Below are positions 14,894-21,166 of a stretch of 21,166 nucleotides of DNA, one piece after another. The stretch is from assembly GCA_014379785.1 (NCBI GenBank), contig JACMLD010000291.1:1-21166 (forward strand). The letters are read 5' to 3'. The notes beneath the pieces were generated by a model that saw only the letters and a program-made list of their open reading frames with translations, was not told the origin of the DNA and searched no databases. A program made the position numbers and the translations under genes. The stretch's first letter is position 1. Each line of letters begins with the position of its first letter. Source of the stretch: Chitinophagaceae bacterium. GTDB taxonomy: Bacteria; Bacteroidota; Bacteroidia; Chitinophagales; Chitinophagaceae.

Positions 14894-14929
14894 GCAGATG
14901 TGCAAATGTGTAGATGTGCAGATGTGCAG
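14894..14929. repeat. Short tandem repeat, 8-bp unit GCAGATGT, about 4.5 copies
   Basis: Successive units are GCAGATGT, GCAAATGT, GTAGATGT, GCAGATGT and a half unit GCAG. They sit between the stop of paralog 2 and the palindromic element. Similar GATGTGCA-like satellites are, as I recall, frequent between genes in Chitinophagaceae-like genomes. Noncoding here. Confidence 0.85.
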
Positions 14930-15031
14930 TCATTTCGACCGAGCGCAGCGAGTGGAGAAATCCCCAGCCGTTACTCAGCTATAGCTGGGGATTCTTCCAT
15001 CCGCATCGCTTCGCGATGGGGTCGGAATGAC
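14929..15031. repeat. GTCATTTCGAC palindromic element, copy 1
   Basis: 103-bp element with terminal inverted repeats GTCATTTCGACC (14929-14940) and GGTCGGAATGAC (15020-15031), 11 of 12 matching. Internal stem AATCCCCAGC (14959-14968) with GCTGGGGATT (14984-14993), and a mini-hairpin CATCGC-TTC-GCGATG (15004-15018) in the right arm. Its left 37 bases match the reverse complement of the right end of copy 2 (19602-19638) at 36 positions. It lies between convergent gene ends, 47 nt after one stop and 16 nt from the other. Confidence 0.88.
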
Positions 15032-15047
15032 ACTCACCCTGCCCAGG

Positions 15048-15536
15048 CTAGAATTCAAAACTCGCGTCCTTCTCAGGATTCGCAATCCTCGTACTCTTTT
15101 TCTCACCTTTGACCGTGGTATGTATGATGCTGATCTGGTTCTCGTACGTTTCGTAAAGAATATTATCCATCACAGATAGTTTATTTACCGCAGCTACGTT
15201 GTTAGCCTGGAAATAACACCAGATCGAAGCCCCCTCAATTTCATACCCTACAAAGTCGATCACGATATTTTTGCCGTCCACCTTTAGCTGAAGGTGCTTT
15301 TTGATATACTCCGACACCATCGCCTGTGCCTGTTTGGGATCCTTTGGCTTTGTCAGTTCAACAGGTGTCTTCAGCTGTTTATTGAGCGTTTTTTCCGTGT
15401 CATCCAGAAAAAGTTTACAGGCTATTTCGAGCGTTTTATCCTTCTCATTGTGGTTGATCTCGGTCACGCTCACATAGAAAGGATGCACAAAAGCAAAAAA
15501 AGAAAGAGATAACCATTTATAGACAGATGCTGCCAT
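15048..15536 (-). CDS. DUF6702 family exported protein
   Basis: A 162-residue protein beginning MAASVYKWLSLSFFAFVHPF; the hydrophobic stretch (about 5-17) is a probable short signal peptide or membrane anchor. The HPFYVSVTEINHN stretch (18-30) is the characteristic start of DUF6702, a Bacteroidota family sometimes mislabelled peptidase E. The rest is a compact alpha/beta sequence with no catalytic motif I can name. It is divergent from hupE (104 nt between starts). As I recall, DUF6702, HupE/UreJ and M1 peptidase genes are often neighbours in this phylum, which would point to a shared envelope process, but the function is unknown. Confidence 0.8.
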   Translation of the reverse strand: MAASVYKWLSLSFFAFVHPFYVSVTEINHNEKDKTLEIACKLFLDDTEKTLNKQLKTPVELTKPKDPKQAQAMVSEYIKKHLQLKVDGKNIVIDFVGYEIEGASIWCYFQANNVAAVNKLSVMDNILYETYENQISIIHTTVKGEKKSTRIANPEKDASFEF

Positions 15537-15640
15537 TGCTCAATAAAAATTTTTCTGCCACAAATCTCTTACTTATTTTCCATGCAAAATCAACCCAAAC
15601 GTTAAAACTCATTGGTTTTGGCTGCGGATGAGAAGCTTCT

Positions 15641-16279
15641 ATGCAGGATTTTAAATTCTATTTTGGGTTAGGGGCTGACCATATACTTACATGGGAAGCG
15701 ATGGATCATATTCTCTTTGTGGCCGCTCTCTGCCTGCGATACCTCGTGAAAGACTGGAAAAAAATTCTGATACTTGTTACTGCCTTCACCATAGGACATT
15801 GCATTACGCTGGCGCTGAGTGCTTTGAATTATACACCGTTTCCTATAAAATGGATAGAGTTTGCCATTCCGCTTACGATCGCCATTACAGCGATAAACAA
15901 TCTTTTGCAGAAAGAGGGCGACAAATCCAGAAAATTGCCATGGGTCTACTTTTTTGCTTTGTTTTTCGGTCTCATACACGGACTTGCATACGCCAGTTCA
16001 TTTCTTGACCTCGAAGGCAGAGATAATCTGCTCTCACACCTGCTGGCATTTAATCTTGGAATCGAAGTAGCGCAACTGTTTGTAGTGGCAGCAGTCTTGT
16101 TGATTTCATTTATCTTAGTGCAGTTATTGAAAATTCCTGCACTCTGGTGGATGCGCATCAGTTCAGTACTGATCCTTCTTTTCTCTTTAAAAATGGCTTA
16201 TGACAGATTTCCTAATACTAAAAATCATGAAGATGAAAAAGCTCTCTTTGTTCCTGTGCGGAGCGTTGGGACTGTTTAG
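15641..16279 (+). CDS. HupE/UreJ-family membrane protein
   Basis: A 212-residue inner-membrane protein. The first segment GADHILTWEAMDHILF (11-26) has the family His/Asp pattern. Further conserved parts are FTIGHCITLALS (49-60), FGLIHGLAYAS (109-119) and NLGIEVAQLF (138-147). About six hydrophobic helices end near residue 186. HupE/UreJ proteins are Ni or Co permease-like accessory proteins of hydrogenase and urease in proteobacteria, but no such enzyme is in the window, so that role is not implied here. The last 22 or so residues (from about 190) are hydrophilic and encoded in a 53-bp overlap with the start of the M1 peptidase gene in another frame. Likely co-transcribed and coupled with that gene. 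Confidence 0.85.
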   Translation: MQDFKFYFGLGADHILTWEAMDHILFVAALCLRYLVKDWKKILILVTAFTIGHCITLALSALNYTPFPIKWIEFAIPLTIAITAINNLLQKEGDKSRKLPWVYFFALFFGLIHGLAYASSFLDLEGRDNLLSHLLAFNLGIEVAQLFVVAAVLLISFILVQLLKIPALWWMRISSVLILLFSLKMAYDRFPNTKNHEDEKALFVPVRSVGTV

Positions 16280-18620
16280 TGCATCTGCACAAAACACTCA
16301 GAACAACCCGGGTTCTAATCACGGCAACAAGTTTGAACAACTGGGCACCACTTTGCCTACAGCAAATGAATACCGTACGGCAAGCGGCGCTCCTGGTCCA
16401 AAATACTGGCAACAGCGTGCCGACTACGACATTAAATGTGAACTTGATGAAGCCAACCTCAAACTGACAGGCAGCGAAACCATCACATATTTCAACAATT
16501 CTCCGAACCAGCTGACATTTCTCTGGCTCCAGCTCGATGAGAATGAACACAGCTCCTCAAAAAATGCCAATTACCAGGATCAGAATGTAATGGGCAGACA
16601 AATGAGTGATGCCGGTTTGAAAAGAGCTGAGATGGCCACCAAGCCAAACGACAATGGTGTAAACCTGGTAAAGGTTACCGATGCAACAGGAAAGGCCCTC
16701 AAATACACAGTCAACAAGACAATGATGCGTCTTGAATTGCCTGCCGTACTCAAACCAGGCCAGCAGTTCGTTTTCAAAATCGACTGGAATTATAAGATTA
16801 CAGACCGAATGACGGTCGGCGGACGCGGCGGTTATGAGTTCTTCCCCGAAGACGGCAATCATCTTTTCACCATGGCTCAATGGTATCCGCGTCTTTGCGT
16901 GTACAGTGATTTTCAGGGATGGCAGAATCATCAGTTCACCGGCCGTGGTGAGTTTGCTCTGACCTTTGGAAACTTCAAAGTTCAGATGACAGTTCCCGGC
17001 GACCACGTGGTTTGCGCTACCGGAGAAGGGATGAATTACCCGCAGGTATTGAGTGCTGCACAACTTGCACGCTGGCAAAAAGCCCAGACTACAAAAGAAC
17101 CAGTTGAAGTAGTTACGCTCGACGAAGCAAAGGCTGCTGAAAAACAAAAAAGCAAAACCAAAAAAACCTGGATTTTCAAAGCCGACAACGTCCGCGACTT
17201 CGCATGGGGTTCATCACGCAAATTTGTGTGGGATGCAATGCCGGCATTCGTTGAAGGAAAGAAAATCATGGCAATGAGCTTTTACGGCAAAGAAGCATAT
17301 GGTCTTTATCGTAAAATGTCTACGAAAGCAGTTGCACATACCATCAAAACATATTCAAAATTTACCATTCCTTACCCATACCCTACTGCACAGAGCGTAG
17401 AAGCTGCTAACGGCATGGAATACCCGATGATATGTTTCAACTATGGCCGCACCGAAAAAGACGGCACATACAGCGAAGGCACCAAATACGGAATGCTCGG
17501 TGTTATCATTCATGAAGTAGGTCACAACTTCTTCCCGATGATCATCAACAGCGATGAACGTCAGTGGAGTTGGATGGACGAGGGGCTGAACTCTTTTGTA
17601 GAATATCTCGCCGAAGAACTCTGGGACAATAAATTTCCAACCCGCGGCGGGCCAGCCTGGACAATCACTGATTATATGCGTTTGCCCAAAGACCAGTTGG
17701 AACCAATCATGACCAATTCAGAAAACATTGCGTTGTTCGGACCAAATGCTTATACAAAGCCTGCAACCGGGTTAAACATTCTCCGTGAAACAGTAATGGG
17801 TCGCGAATTGTTTGACTATGCATTCAAGGAATATGCACGCCGCTGGGCTTTCAAACATCCTGAGCCTGCAGACCTTTTCCGTACGCTGGAAGATGCAAGC
17901 GGTGAAGACCTCGACTGGTTCTGGAGAGGCTGGTTCTACGGTACAGATGCATGTGACATTTCTCTTGACACCATCAAGTATTTCAAGGCAGACCTTTCGT
18001 ATGTACCACCCGTACAGAATGATTCTTTCGCTATGCGGTCACTGCCAAAACCTGCCGGCAGCACATTTGACGATATCTCAAAAATCAGAAACCGCGAAGA
18101 CAAGAGCATCAAATTTGAAACCGACGTTGACTCCACGCTTCGTGATTTCTACTGGAGATATAACAGAGGTCTCGAGCAATACGACAGCACAAAATTCAAG
18201 GTGCCCACTACTTCAAACATCGAGCCGATGGACGAAGCAATGAAACAGACAATGGCCAATAAGCATTTCTACGAGATCACCTTTAGCAACAAAGGCGGAC
18301 TGGTAATGCCAATCATTCTTGAATGGACTTATGCAGACGGCACAAAAGAAACAGAAAAAATTCCCGCCCAGGTCTGGAGAAAGAATGAAGGAAAAGTGAT
18401 AAAGACTTTTATCAAAGACAAACAGGTGACTAAAGTACAGCTCGACCCAATGAAGGAAACAGCTGATATCAATGTTGCAAACAACTCATGGCCGAAAATC
18501 GCCGATGAGCCAACAAAATTCCAGTCTTTCAAAATGAAGACTGCCGCAGCACGCGGTCAGAGCACCGGTGTAAACCCAATGCAGAAAGCTGAAGAGAAAT
18601 CCGGCAAAAAAGGATTCTGA
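16227..18620 (+). CDS. M1 family zinc metallopeptidase (aminopeptidase N-like), exported
   Basis: 797 residues. The start at ATG 16227 gives the signal peptide MKMKKLSLFLCGALGLFSAS with cleavage about SASA-Q; ATG 16233 is equally possible. The frame is open nine codons further upstream. The N-terminal beta domain starts about residue 65. The exopeptidase-type GMEYP, equivalent to GxMEN, is at 396-400. The zinc motif HEVGH is at 429-433 with the third ligand Glu452, exactly 18 residues after HEVGH (WMDEGLNSF). All zinc ligands and the catalytic Glu430 are present, so it should be an active periplasmic or secreted peptidase removing N-terminal residues. The C-terminal 170 residues are a Bacteroidota-type extension. 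It ends with a strong terminator. Gene identity is confident. Confidence 0.93.
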   Translation: MKMKKLSLFLCGALGLFSASAQNTQNNPGSNHGNKFEQLGTTLPTANEYRTASGAPGPKYWQQRADYDIKCELDEANLKLTGSETITYFNNSPNQLTFLWLQLDENEHSSSKNANYQDQNVMGRQMSDAGLKRAEMATKPNDNGVNLVKVTDATGKALKYTVNKTMMRLELPAVLKPGQQFVFKIDWNYKITDRMTVGGRGGYEFFPEDGNHLFTMAQWYPRLCVYSDFQGWQNHQFTGRGEFALTFGNFKVQMTVPGDHVVCATGEGMNYPQVLSAAQLARWQKAQTTKEPVEVVTLDEAKAAEKQKSKTKKTWIFKADNVRDFAWGSSRKFVWDAMPAFVEGKKIMAMSFYGKEAYGLYRKMSTKAVAHTIKTYSKFTIPYPYPTAQSVEAANGMEYPMICFNYGRTEKDGTYSEGTKYGMLGVIIHEVGHNFFPMIINSDERQWSWMDEGLNSFVEYLAEELWDNKFPTRGGPAWTITDYMRLPKDQLEPIMTNSENIALFGPNAYTKPATGLNILRETVMGRELFDYAFKEYARRWAFKHPEPADLFRTLEDASGEDLDWFWRGWFYGTDACDISLDTIKYFKADLSYVPPVQNDSFAMRSLPKPAGSTFDDISKIRNREDKSIKFETDVDSTLRDFYWRYNRGLEQYDSTKFKVPTTSNIEPMDEAMKQTMANKHFYEITFSNKGGLVMPIILEWTYADGTKETEKIPAQVWRKNEGKVIKTFIKDKQVTKVQLDPMKETADINVANNSWPKIADEPTKFQSFKMKTAAARGQSTGVNPMQKAEEKSGKKGF

Positions 18621-18638
18621 TTCCGCAAATAATAAATG

Positions 18639-18670
18639 AAAAGGTCCCCGAAAAACGGGGACCTTTTTTT
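18639..18670 (+). terminator. Strong rho-independent terminator after the M1 peptidase gene
   Basis: Twelve-base perfect stem AAAAGGTCCCCG (18639-18650) with CGGGGACCTTTT (18656-18667), five-A loop, T run through 18670. Only 15 nt separate it from the next ATG, so the esterase promoter must overlap it or read-through must occur. Confidence 0.92.
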
Positions 18671-18685
18671 ATATAAATTGCCACT

Positions 18686-19522
18686 ATGAAAAGATTTTTT
18701 TTAGCTGCCATCATTCTGTTTTTTGTAACCAGTTGTTTTGCCGGACGAACAGATACTGTTCTGGTGTATAGTCCGTCAATGAAAAAAGAAATCAAATGCG
18801 TGGTCATTACACCCGACAATCACTGGAAAAAACGCAACAGCTTCAGGTTTCCGGTTGTAATAATTCTGCACGGTCACGGCGGTAGCTATGCCCAGTGGCC
18901 ACGTACCGCGCCCCAGCTCGCTGACCTCGCGGATCGCTACCAGTCCATCTATGTTTGCCCGGACGGTGGTGTGAACAGCTGGTATCTCGACAGTCCAATA
19001 GATACAACCTATAAATATGAAACTTTCGTGAGTGGTGAATTGATCAGTTTTATCGATCAGAAATATAAAACCATTGCAGACCGATCGTCTCGTTCCATCA
19101 CAGGCCTGAGTATGGGCGGACACGGAGGAATGTACCTTGCCATCCGGCATCAGAATGTGTTTGGGTCCGCGGGCTCTACGAGTGGTGGGGTCGACTTCAG
19201 ACCATTTCCAAACAACTGGGGATTGAAAACAAAACTCGGAGATACCAGCTGCTGCATTGAAAACTGGAACAGAAATGTAGTCATTAATTTAGTGGATACT
19301 CTGACAAACAAGGCACTCAATATCATAATCGATTGCGGCATCGACGATTTTTTTCTTCCTGTGAACCGTGCATTGCATGAAAAATTGCTGAAGCTGAATA
19401 TCGATCACGATTACACTGAACGGCCAGGTGCTCACAAAATGGACTACTGGAAGAACAGTATCAATTATCAGCTGGAATATTTTTATTTGAAGATGGGTAG
19501 AGAAAAGCAAAAGTCGTCGTGA
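18686..19522 (+). CDS. Exported esterase-D-type alpha/beta hydrolase
   Basis: A 278-residue putative esterase (esterase D / antigen 85-like fold). N-terminal MKRFFLAAIILFFVTSC fits either a lipoprotein signal (VTSC, Cys17) or a normal signal peptide cut after CFAG. Oxyanion-region HGHGG is at 62-66, nucleophile Ser142 in GLSMGGHG, acid Asp220/221 in CGIDDFF, His250 in GAHKMDYW. Length and order match small tributyrin-esterase or S-formylglutathione-hydrolase-like enzymes; with a signal peptide, an extracytoplasmic acyl ester is the more likely target. It is unrelated in detail to the two hydrolases at 12988-14881. Three residues before its end the protein turns Lys/Ser-rich, and its stop is only 2 nt from a palindromic element, so the C-terminus may have been altered by that insertion (inference). 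Confidence 0.87.
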   Translation: MKRFFLAAIILFFVTSCFAGRTDTVLVYSPSMKKEIKCVVITPDNHWKKRNSFRFPVVIILHGHGGSYAQWPRTAPQLADLADRYQSIYVCPDGGVNSWYLDSPIDTTYKYETFVSGELISFIDQKYKTIADRSSRSITGLSMGGHGGMYLAIRHQNVFGSAGSTSGGVDFRPFPNNWGLKTKLGDTSCCIENWNRNVVINLVDTLTNKALNIIIDCGIDDFFLPVNRALHEKLLKLNIDHDYTERPGAHKMDYWKNSINYQLEYFYLKMGREKQKSS

Positions 19523-19524
19523 CG

Positions 19525-19638
19525 GTCATTTCGACTCCTTTGGCGAAGCCAAGGGGCGGAGAAATCCCCAACCGGCCGAAGTTGAGTCATTAACAGCGGC
19601 AGGGGATTTCTACACTCGCTGCGCTCGGTCGAAATGAC
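19525..19638. repeat. GTCATTTCGAC palindromic element, copy 2
   Basis: 114-bp element with perfect 11-bp terminal inverted repeats GTCATTTCGAC (19525-19535) and GTCGAAATGAC (19628-19638). Internal stem GAAATCCCC (19561-19569) with GGGGATTTC (19602-19610). The left arm holds its own mini-hairpin (TGGC-GAA-GCCA), and the right arm is the inverted equivalent of the left arm of copy 1. It fills the gap between two convergent stop codons almost exactly: 2 nt after one, 0 nt before the other. Confidence 0.9.
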
Positions 19639-20316
19639 TCAAAAAGTCTTTCCGTCTCTGACCTTCACTTTTTTCTTTCCGGAATTCTGTTTTTCAAAAT
19701 CCAGCACCTCTTTGGGTTTTGGTTTTGCTTTGGCCTTTGCATTGGCAGAATCGGACTTTGGTTTTGCAACCACCCCGTCGAGCGGATTGTCGTTGTTCTC
19801 CAGCTTGCCCAGAAGATAAAATTCTGTCTTGGTGATAAAGCCCGCTGTTGCATCGTAATACTTCCAGGTACCGTGCTTGAGCGACGCTCCTTCATTTTTT
19901 ACAATTACTTTCTTGTAAGTATCCGGGCTGGCAGGATCCTCTACATCAATGGTGTCATACACCTTATCCGGATTCAACGCTCTCCAGCCTTCTTCCTTCA
20001 CGAGTTCACCGTTGAGATTAAAATATTTATTCATGCCGTCTTTAAAGCCCCAGCGATAATTTTCGATGGCTGCAATATCGCCCGTGAGAGAATACCTTCT
20101 CCAAGCACCTTCTTTCTTTCCATTTTTATACTCCCCTTCTTCCTCATAGCCAGGCTCGCCACGGATCTCTTCATATCTCACTATCCACGGCCCCTGCTTG
20201 CGATCCTGTTTGTCGACACGATTCAAAGTATCCCCTTTCACGCCAATGACATAATTCTTCCACTGGGCGAAGCCCGGCAAAGAAAACAGACAACAAAGAA
20301 TTAAAATATAACGCAT
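19639..20316 (-). CDS. YwqK-like (MORN-type repeat) exported protein with Lys-rich tail
   Basis: 225 residues from ATG 20316 (MRYILILCCLFSLPGFAQ, a signal peptide cut near FAQ). Upstream in-frame residues to 20376 lack signal character. The middle carries MORN-like repeats of the YwqK family: EGEYKNGKKEGAWRRYS (about 60-76), GFKDGMNKYFNLNGELVKEEGW (split over 90-111) and LKHGTWKYYD (about 146-155). YwqK proteins are named from a Bacillus antitoxin, but exported Bacteroidota members are usually stand-alone, and no toxin gene is adjacent. From about 185 the protein becomes Lys/Ala/Pro-rich, ending in basic residues. The stop codon touches a palindromic element. Fold family is reasonably sure; function unknown. 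Confidence 0.78.
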   Translation of the reverse strand: MRYILILCCLFSLPGFAQWKNYVIGVKGDTLNRVDKQDRKQGPWIVRYEEIRGEPGYEEEGEYKNGKKEGAWRRYSLTGDIAAIENYRWGFKDGMNKYFNLNGELVKEEGWRALNPDKVYDTIDVEDPASPDTYKKVIVKNEGASLKHGTWKYYDATAGFITKTEFYLLGKLENNDNPLDGVVAKPKSDSANAKAKAKPKPKEVLDFEKQNSGKKKVKVRDGKTF

Positions 20317-20322
20317 CTTTAG

Positions 20323-20330
20323 TATGTTTG
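20323..20330 (+). promoter_or_regulatory. Candidate -7 element TATGTTTG for the beta-propeller gene
   Basis: Fits TAnnTTTG; it would give a leader of about 50 nt before ATG 20387. A -33 element is not evident. A 5-bp hairpin ACGGT/ACCGT (20345-20360) lies in the leader. Confidence 0.28.
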
Positions 20331-20386
20331 AGACTACCATAAAAACGGTTCCACGACCGTATAATTGTTCCAACAAACCAACTCAC

Positions 20387-21166
20387 ATGCCAAAACAACT
20401 GCTTTTAACACTATTACTATTATCTGTCGTCATCGCCCAGGGCCAAGTCACCCCTATCATCAACGACCAACCAGGCAAAGATCGCGAAAAAAGAAGGGAA
20501 TGGGAGTCTAAATCACTCTTAAAGGATGTTAAATTTCGCAATGTAGGCCCAACCATCATGAGCGGAAGAGTTAGTGATATAGATGCAAATCCGGAGGATC
20601 CAACAGAATTTTATGTTGCCTATGCTACAGGCGGTCTCTGGCACACTGTAAACAATGGCATCAGTTTCACGCCCATATTTGACAGCGTTGAAAACCTGTT
20701 TATGGGTGATATCGCGGTTGATTGGAAAACCCGCACCATCTGGGTCGGCACCGGGGAGGTTAACAGCAGTCGTTCAACTTATGCAGGCACAGGAGTATAC
20801 AAAAGCAATGATAACGGCAAAAACTGGACATGGACAGGACTTCCCGAATCACACCATATAGGCAAAATTCTGCTCCATCCCAAAGACCCGAACACGGCAT
20901 GGGTGGCGGTACTCGGACATCTTTATTCTTTCAACAAGGAAAGAGGAGTCTACAAAACAACGGACGGCGGAAAAACCTGGTCACAGACATTGATCAGCGA
21001 CGATAAAACAGGTGCGATCGATATTGACATCGACCCAATCAATCCAAATGTGCTCTACGCGGCCACCTGGTACCGCACGAGGACAGCATGGAATTTTGAG
21101 GAAGGTGGAAAAACCAGCGGACTTTACAAAAGCACGGATGGTGGCAGCACCTGGACAATTCTCAAC
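20387..21166 (+). CDS. Sortilin/VPS10-like Asp-box beta-propeller protein, N-terminal 260 residues (continues past window)
   Basis: The frame opens at ATG 20387 with signal peptide MPKQLLLTLLLLSVVIAQGQ and stays open to the window edge. The mature part carries Asp-box (BNR) motifs S/T-x-D-x-G-x-x-W: SNDNGKNW (140-147), TTDGGKTW (191-198) and STDGGSTW (249-256), spaced about 50-58 residues as successive propeller blades. The opening KFRNVGPTIMSGRVSDIDANP is characteristic of large Bacteroidota proteins annotated as VPS10-domain or glycosyl-hydrolase-like, often around 1000 residues. Asp boxes are structural, so a glycosidase activity should not be assumed. The partner of the start region is the divergent YwqK-like gene (70 nt between starts). 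Confidence 0.88.
   Translation, partial: MPKQLLLTLLLLSVVIAQGQVTPIINDQPGKDREKRREWESKSLLKDVKFRNVGPTIMSGRVSDIDANPEDPTEFYVAYATGGLWHTVNNGISFTPIFDSVENLFMGDIAVDWKTRTIWVGTGEVNSSRSTYAGTGVYKSNDNGKNWTWTGLPESHHIGKILLHPKDPNTAWVAVLGHLYSFNKERGVYKTTDGGKTWSQTLISDDKTGAIDIDIDPINPNVLYAATWYRTRTAWNFEEGGKTSGLYKSTDGGSTWTILN

Noticed and set aside
15641..16279. Hydrogenase or urease maturation locus suggested by HupE/UreJ
   Set aside because: No hydrogenase, urease or nickel-insertion genes are in the window; only the membrane family is supported.
16557..17147. 196-residue open frame antisense to the M1 peptidase
   Set aside because: Fully contained in the peptidase gene; Cys/Leu/Phe-rich composition is that of a reverse-strand shadow.
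19639..20316. Toxin-antitoxin pair suggested by the YwqK antitoxin name
   Set aside because: The protein has a signal peptide and no adjacent toxin-like gene; the resemblance is to MORN-type repeats only.

Overview
The window looks like chromosomal DNA of a Gram-negative Bacteroidota bacterium, probably of the Chitinophagaceae/Sphingobacteriia type. This is inferred from several things: a FadL/OmpP1-type outer-membrane protein with a C-terminal Phe; many lipoproteins with charged residues right after the lipobox Cys; a GlmM of the GEGNGG type; DUF6702 and YwqK-like proteins; candidate TAnnTTTG -7 promoter elements; few Shine-Dalgarno sequences; and palindromic repeats with GTCATTTCGAC ends. 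I see no rRNA, tRNA, CRISPR array, phage genes or transposase. Sixteen protein genes fill most of the window; the first and last are cut by its edges.

Layout. 1-407 (-) is the N-terminal part of proS. Divergent from it are a Tyr/Asn/Ser-rich lipoprotein (568-1290) with a strong terminator, then a FadL-like porin (1403-2941). The porin converges on a GH13 alpha-amylase lipoprotein (2938-4320, -), the two stop codons sharing one TTAA. A small CHRD-domain lipoprotein (4419-4877, +) converges on a glmM/cysteine desulfurase pair (7414 to 4883, -). A SAM-dependent methyltransferase (about 7558-8292, +) faces an LTA-synthase-type sulfatase (8840-10834, -) across 547 bases of non-coding, repeat-rich DNA. 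Divergent from the sulfatase, a PAP2 phosphatase and a CorC/HlyC CBS protein are coupled by an ATGA overlap. Two tandem paralogous secreted alpha/beta hydrolases follow (12988-14881), separated by a terminator. Next come DUF6702 (-) and, divergently, HupE/UreJ and an M1 metallopeptidase (+) whose start overlaps the hupE end, a secreted esterase (18686-19522), a YwqK-like protein (-), and the start of a sortilin-like Asp-box beta-propeller (20387 to the edge, +).

How it fits together. The core functions are proline charging, UDP-GlcNAc precursor synthesis and sulfur transfer. The rest is largely cell-envelope and exported degradative work: amylase, two hydrolases, an esterase, a peptidase, a lipid or glycan headgroup transferase and a PAP2 phosphatase. 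I did not find a recognisable new enzyme system. The least explained DNA is non-coding: three palindromic repeat loci, each lying exactly between two convergent gene ends (8305-8790, 14929-15031, 19525-19638). The first is a nested palindrome made of two inverted units with 45-bp and 41-bp identical blocks. The other two are mosaic members of one GTCATTTCGAC-ended family. These, and a 53-bp out-of-frame overlap in which the end of hupE runs through the M1 signal-peptide sequence, are the points most worth a second look.
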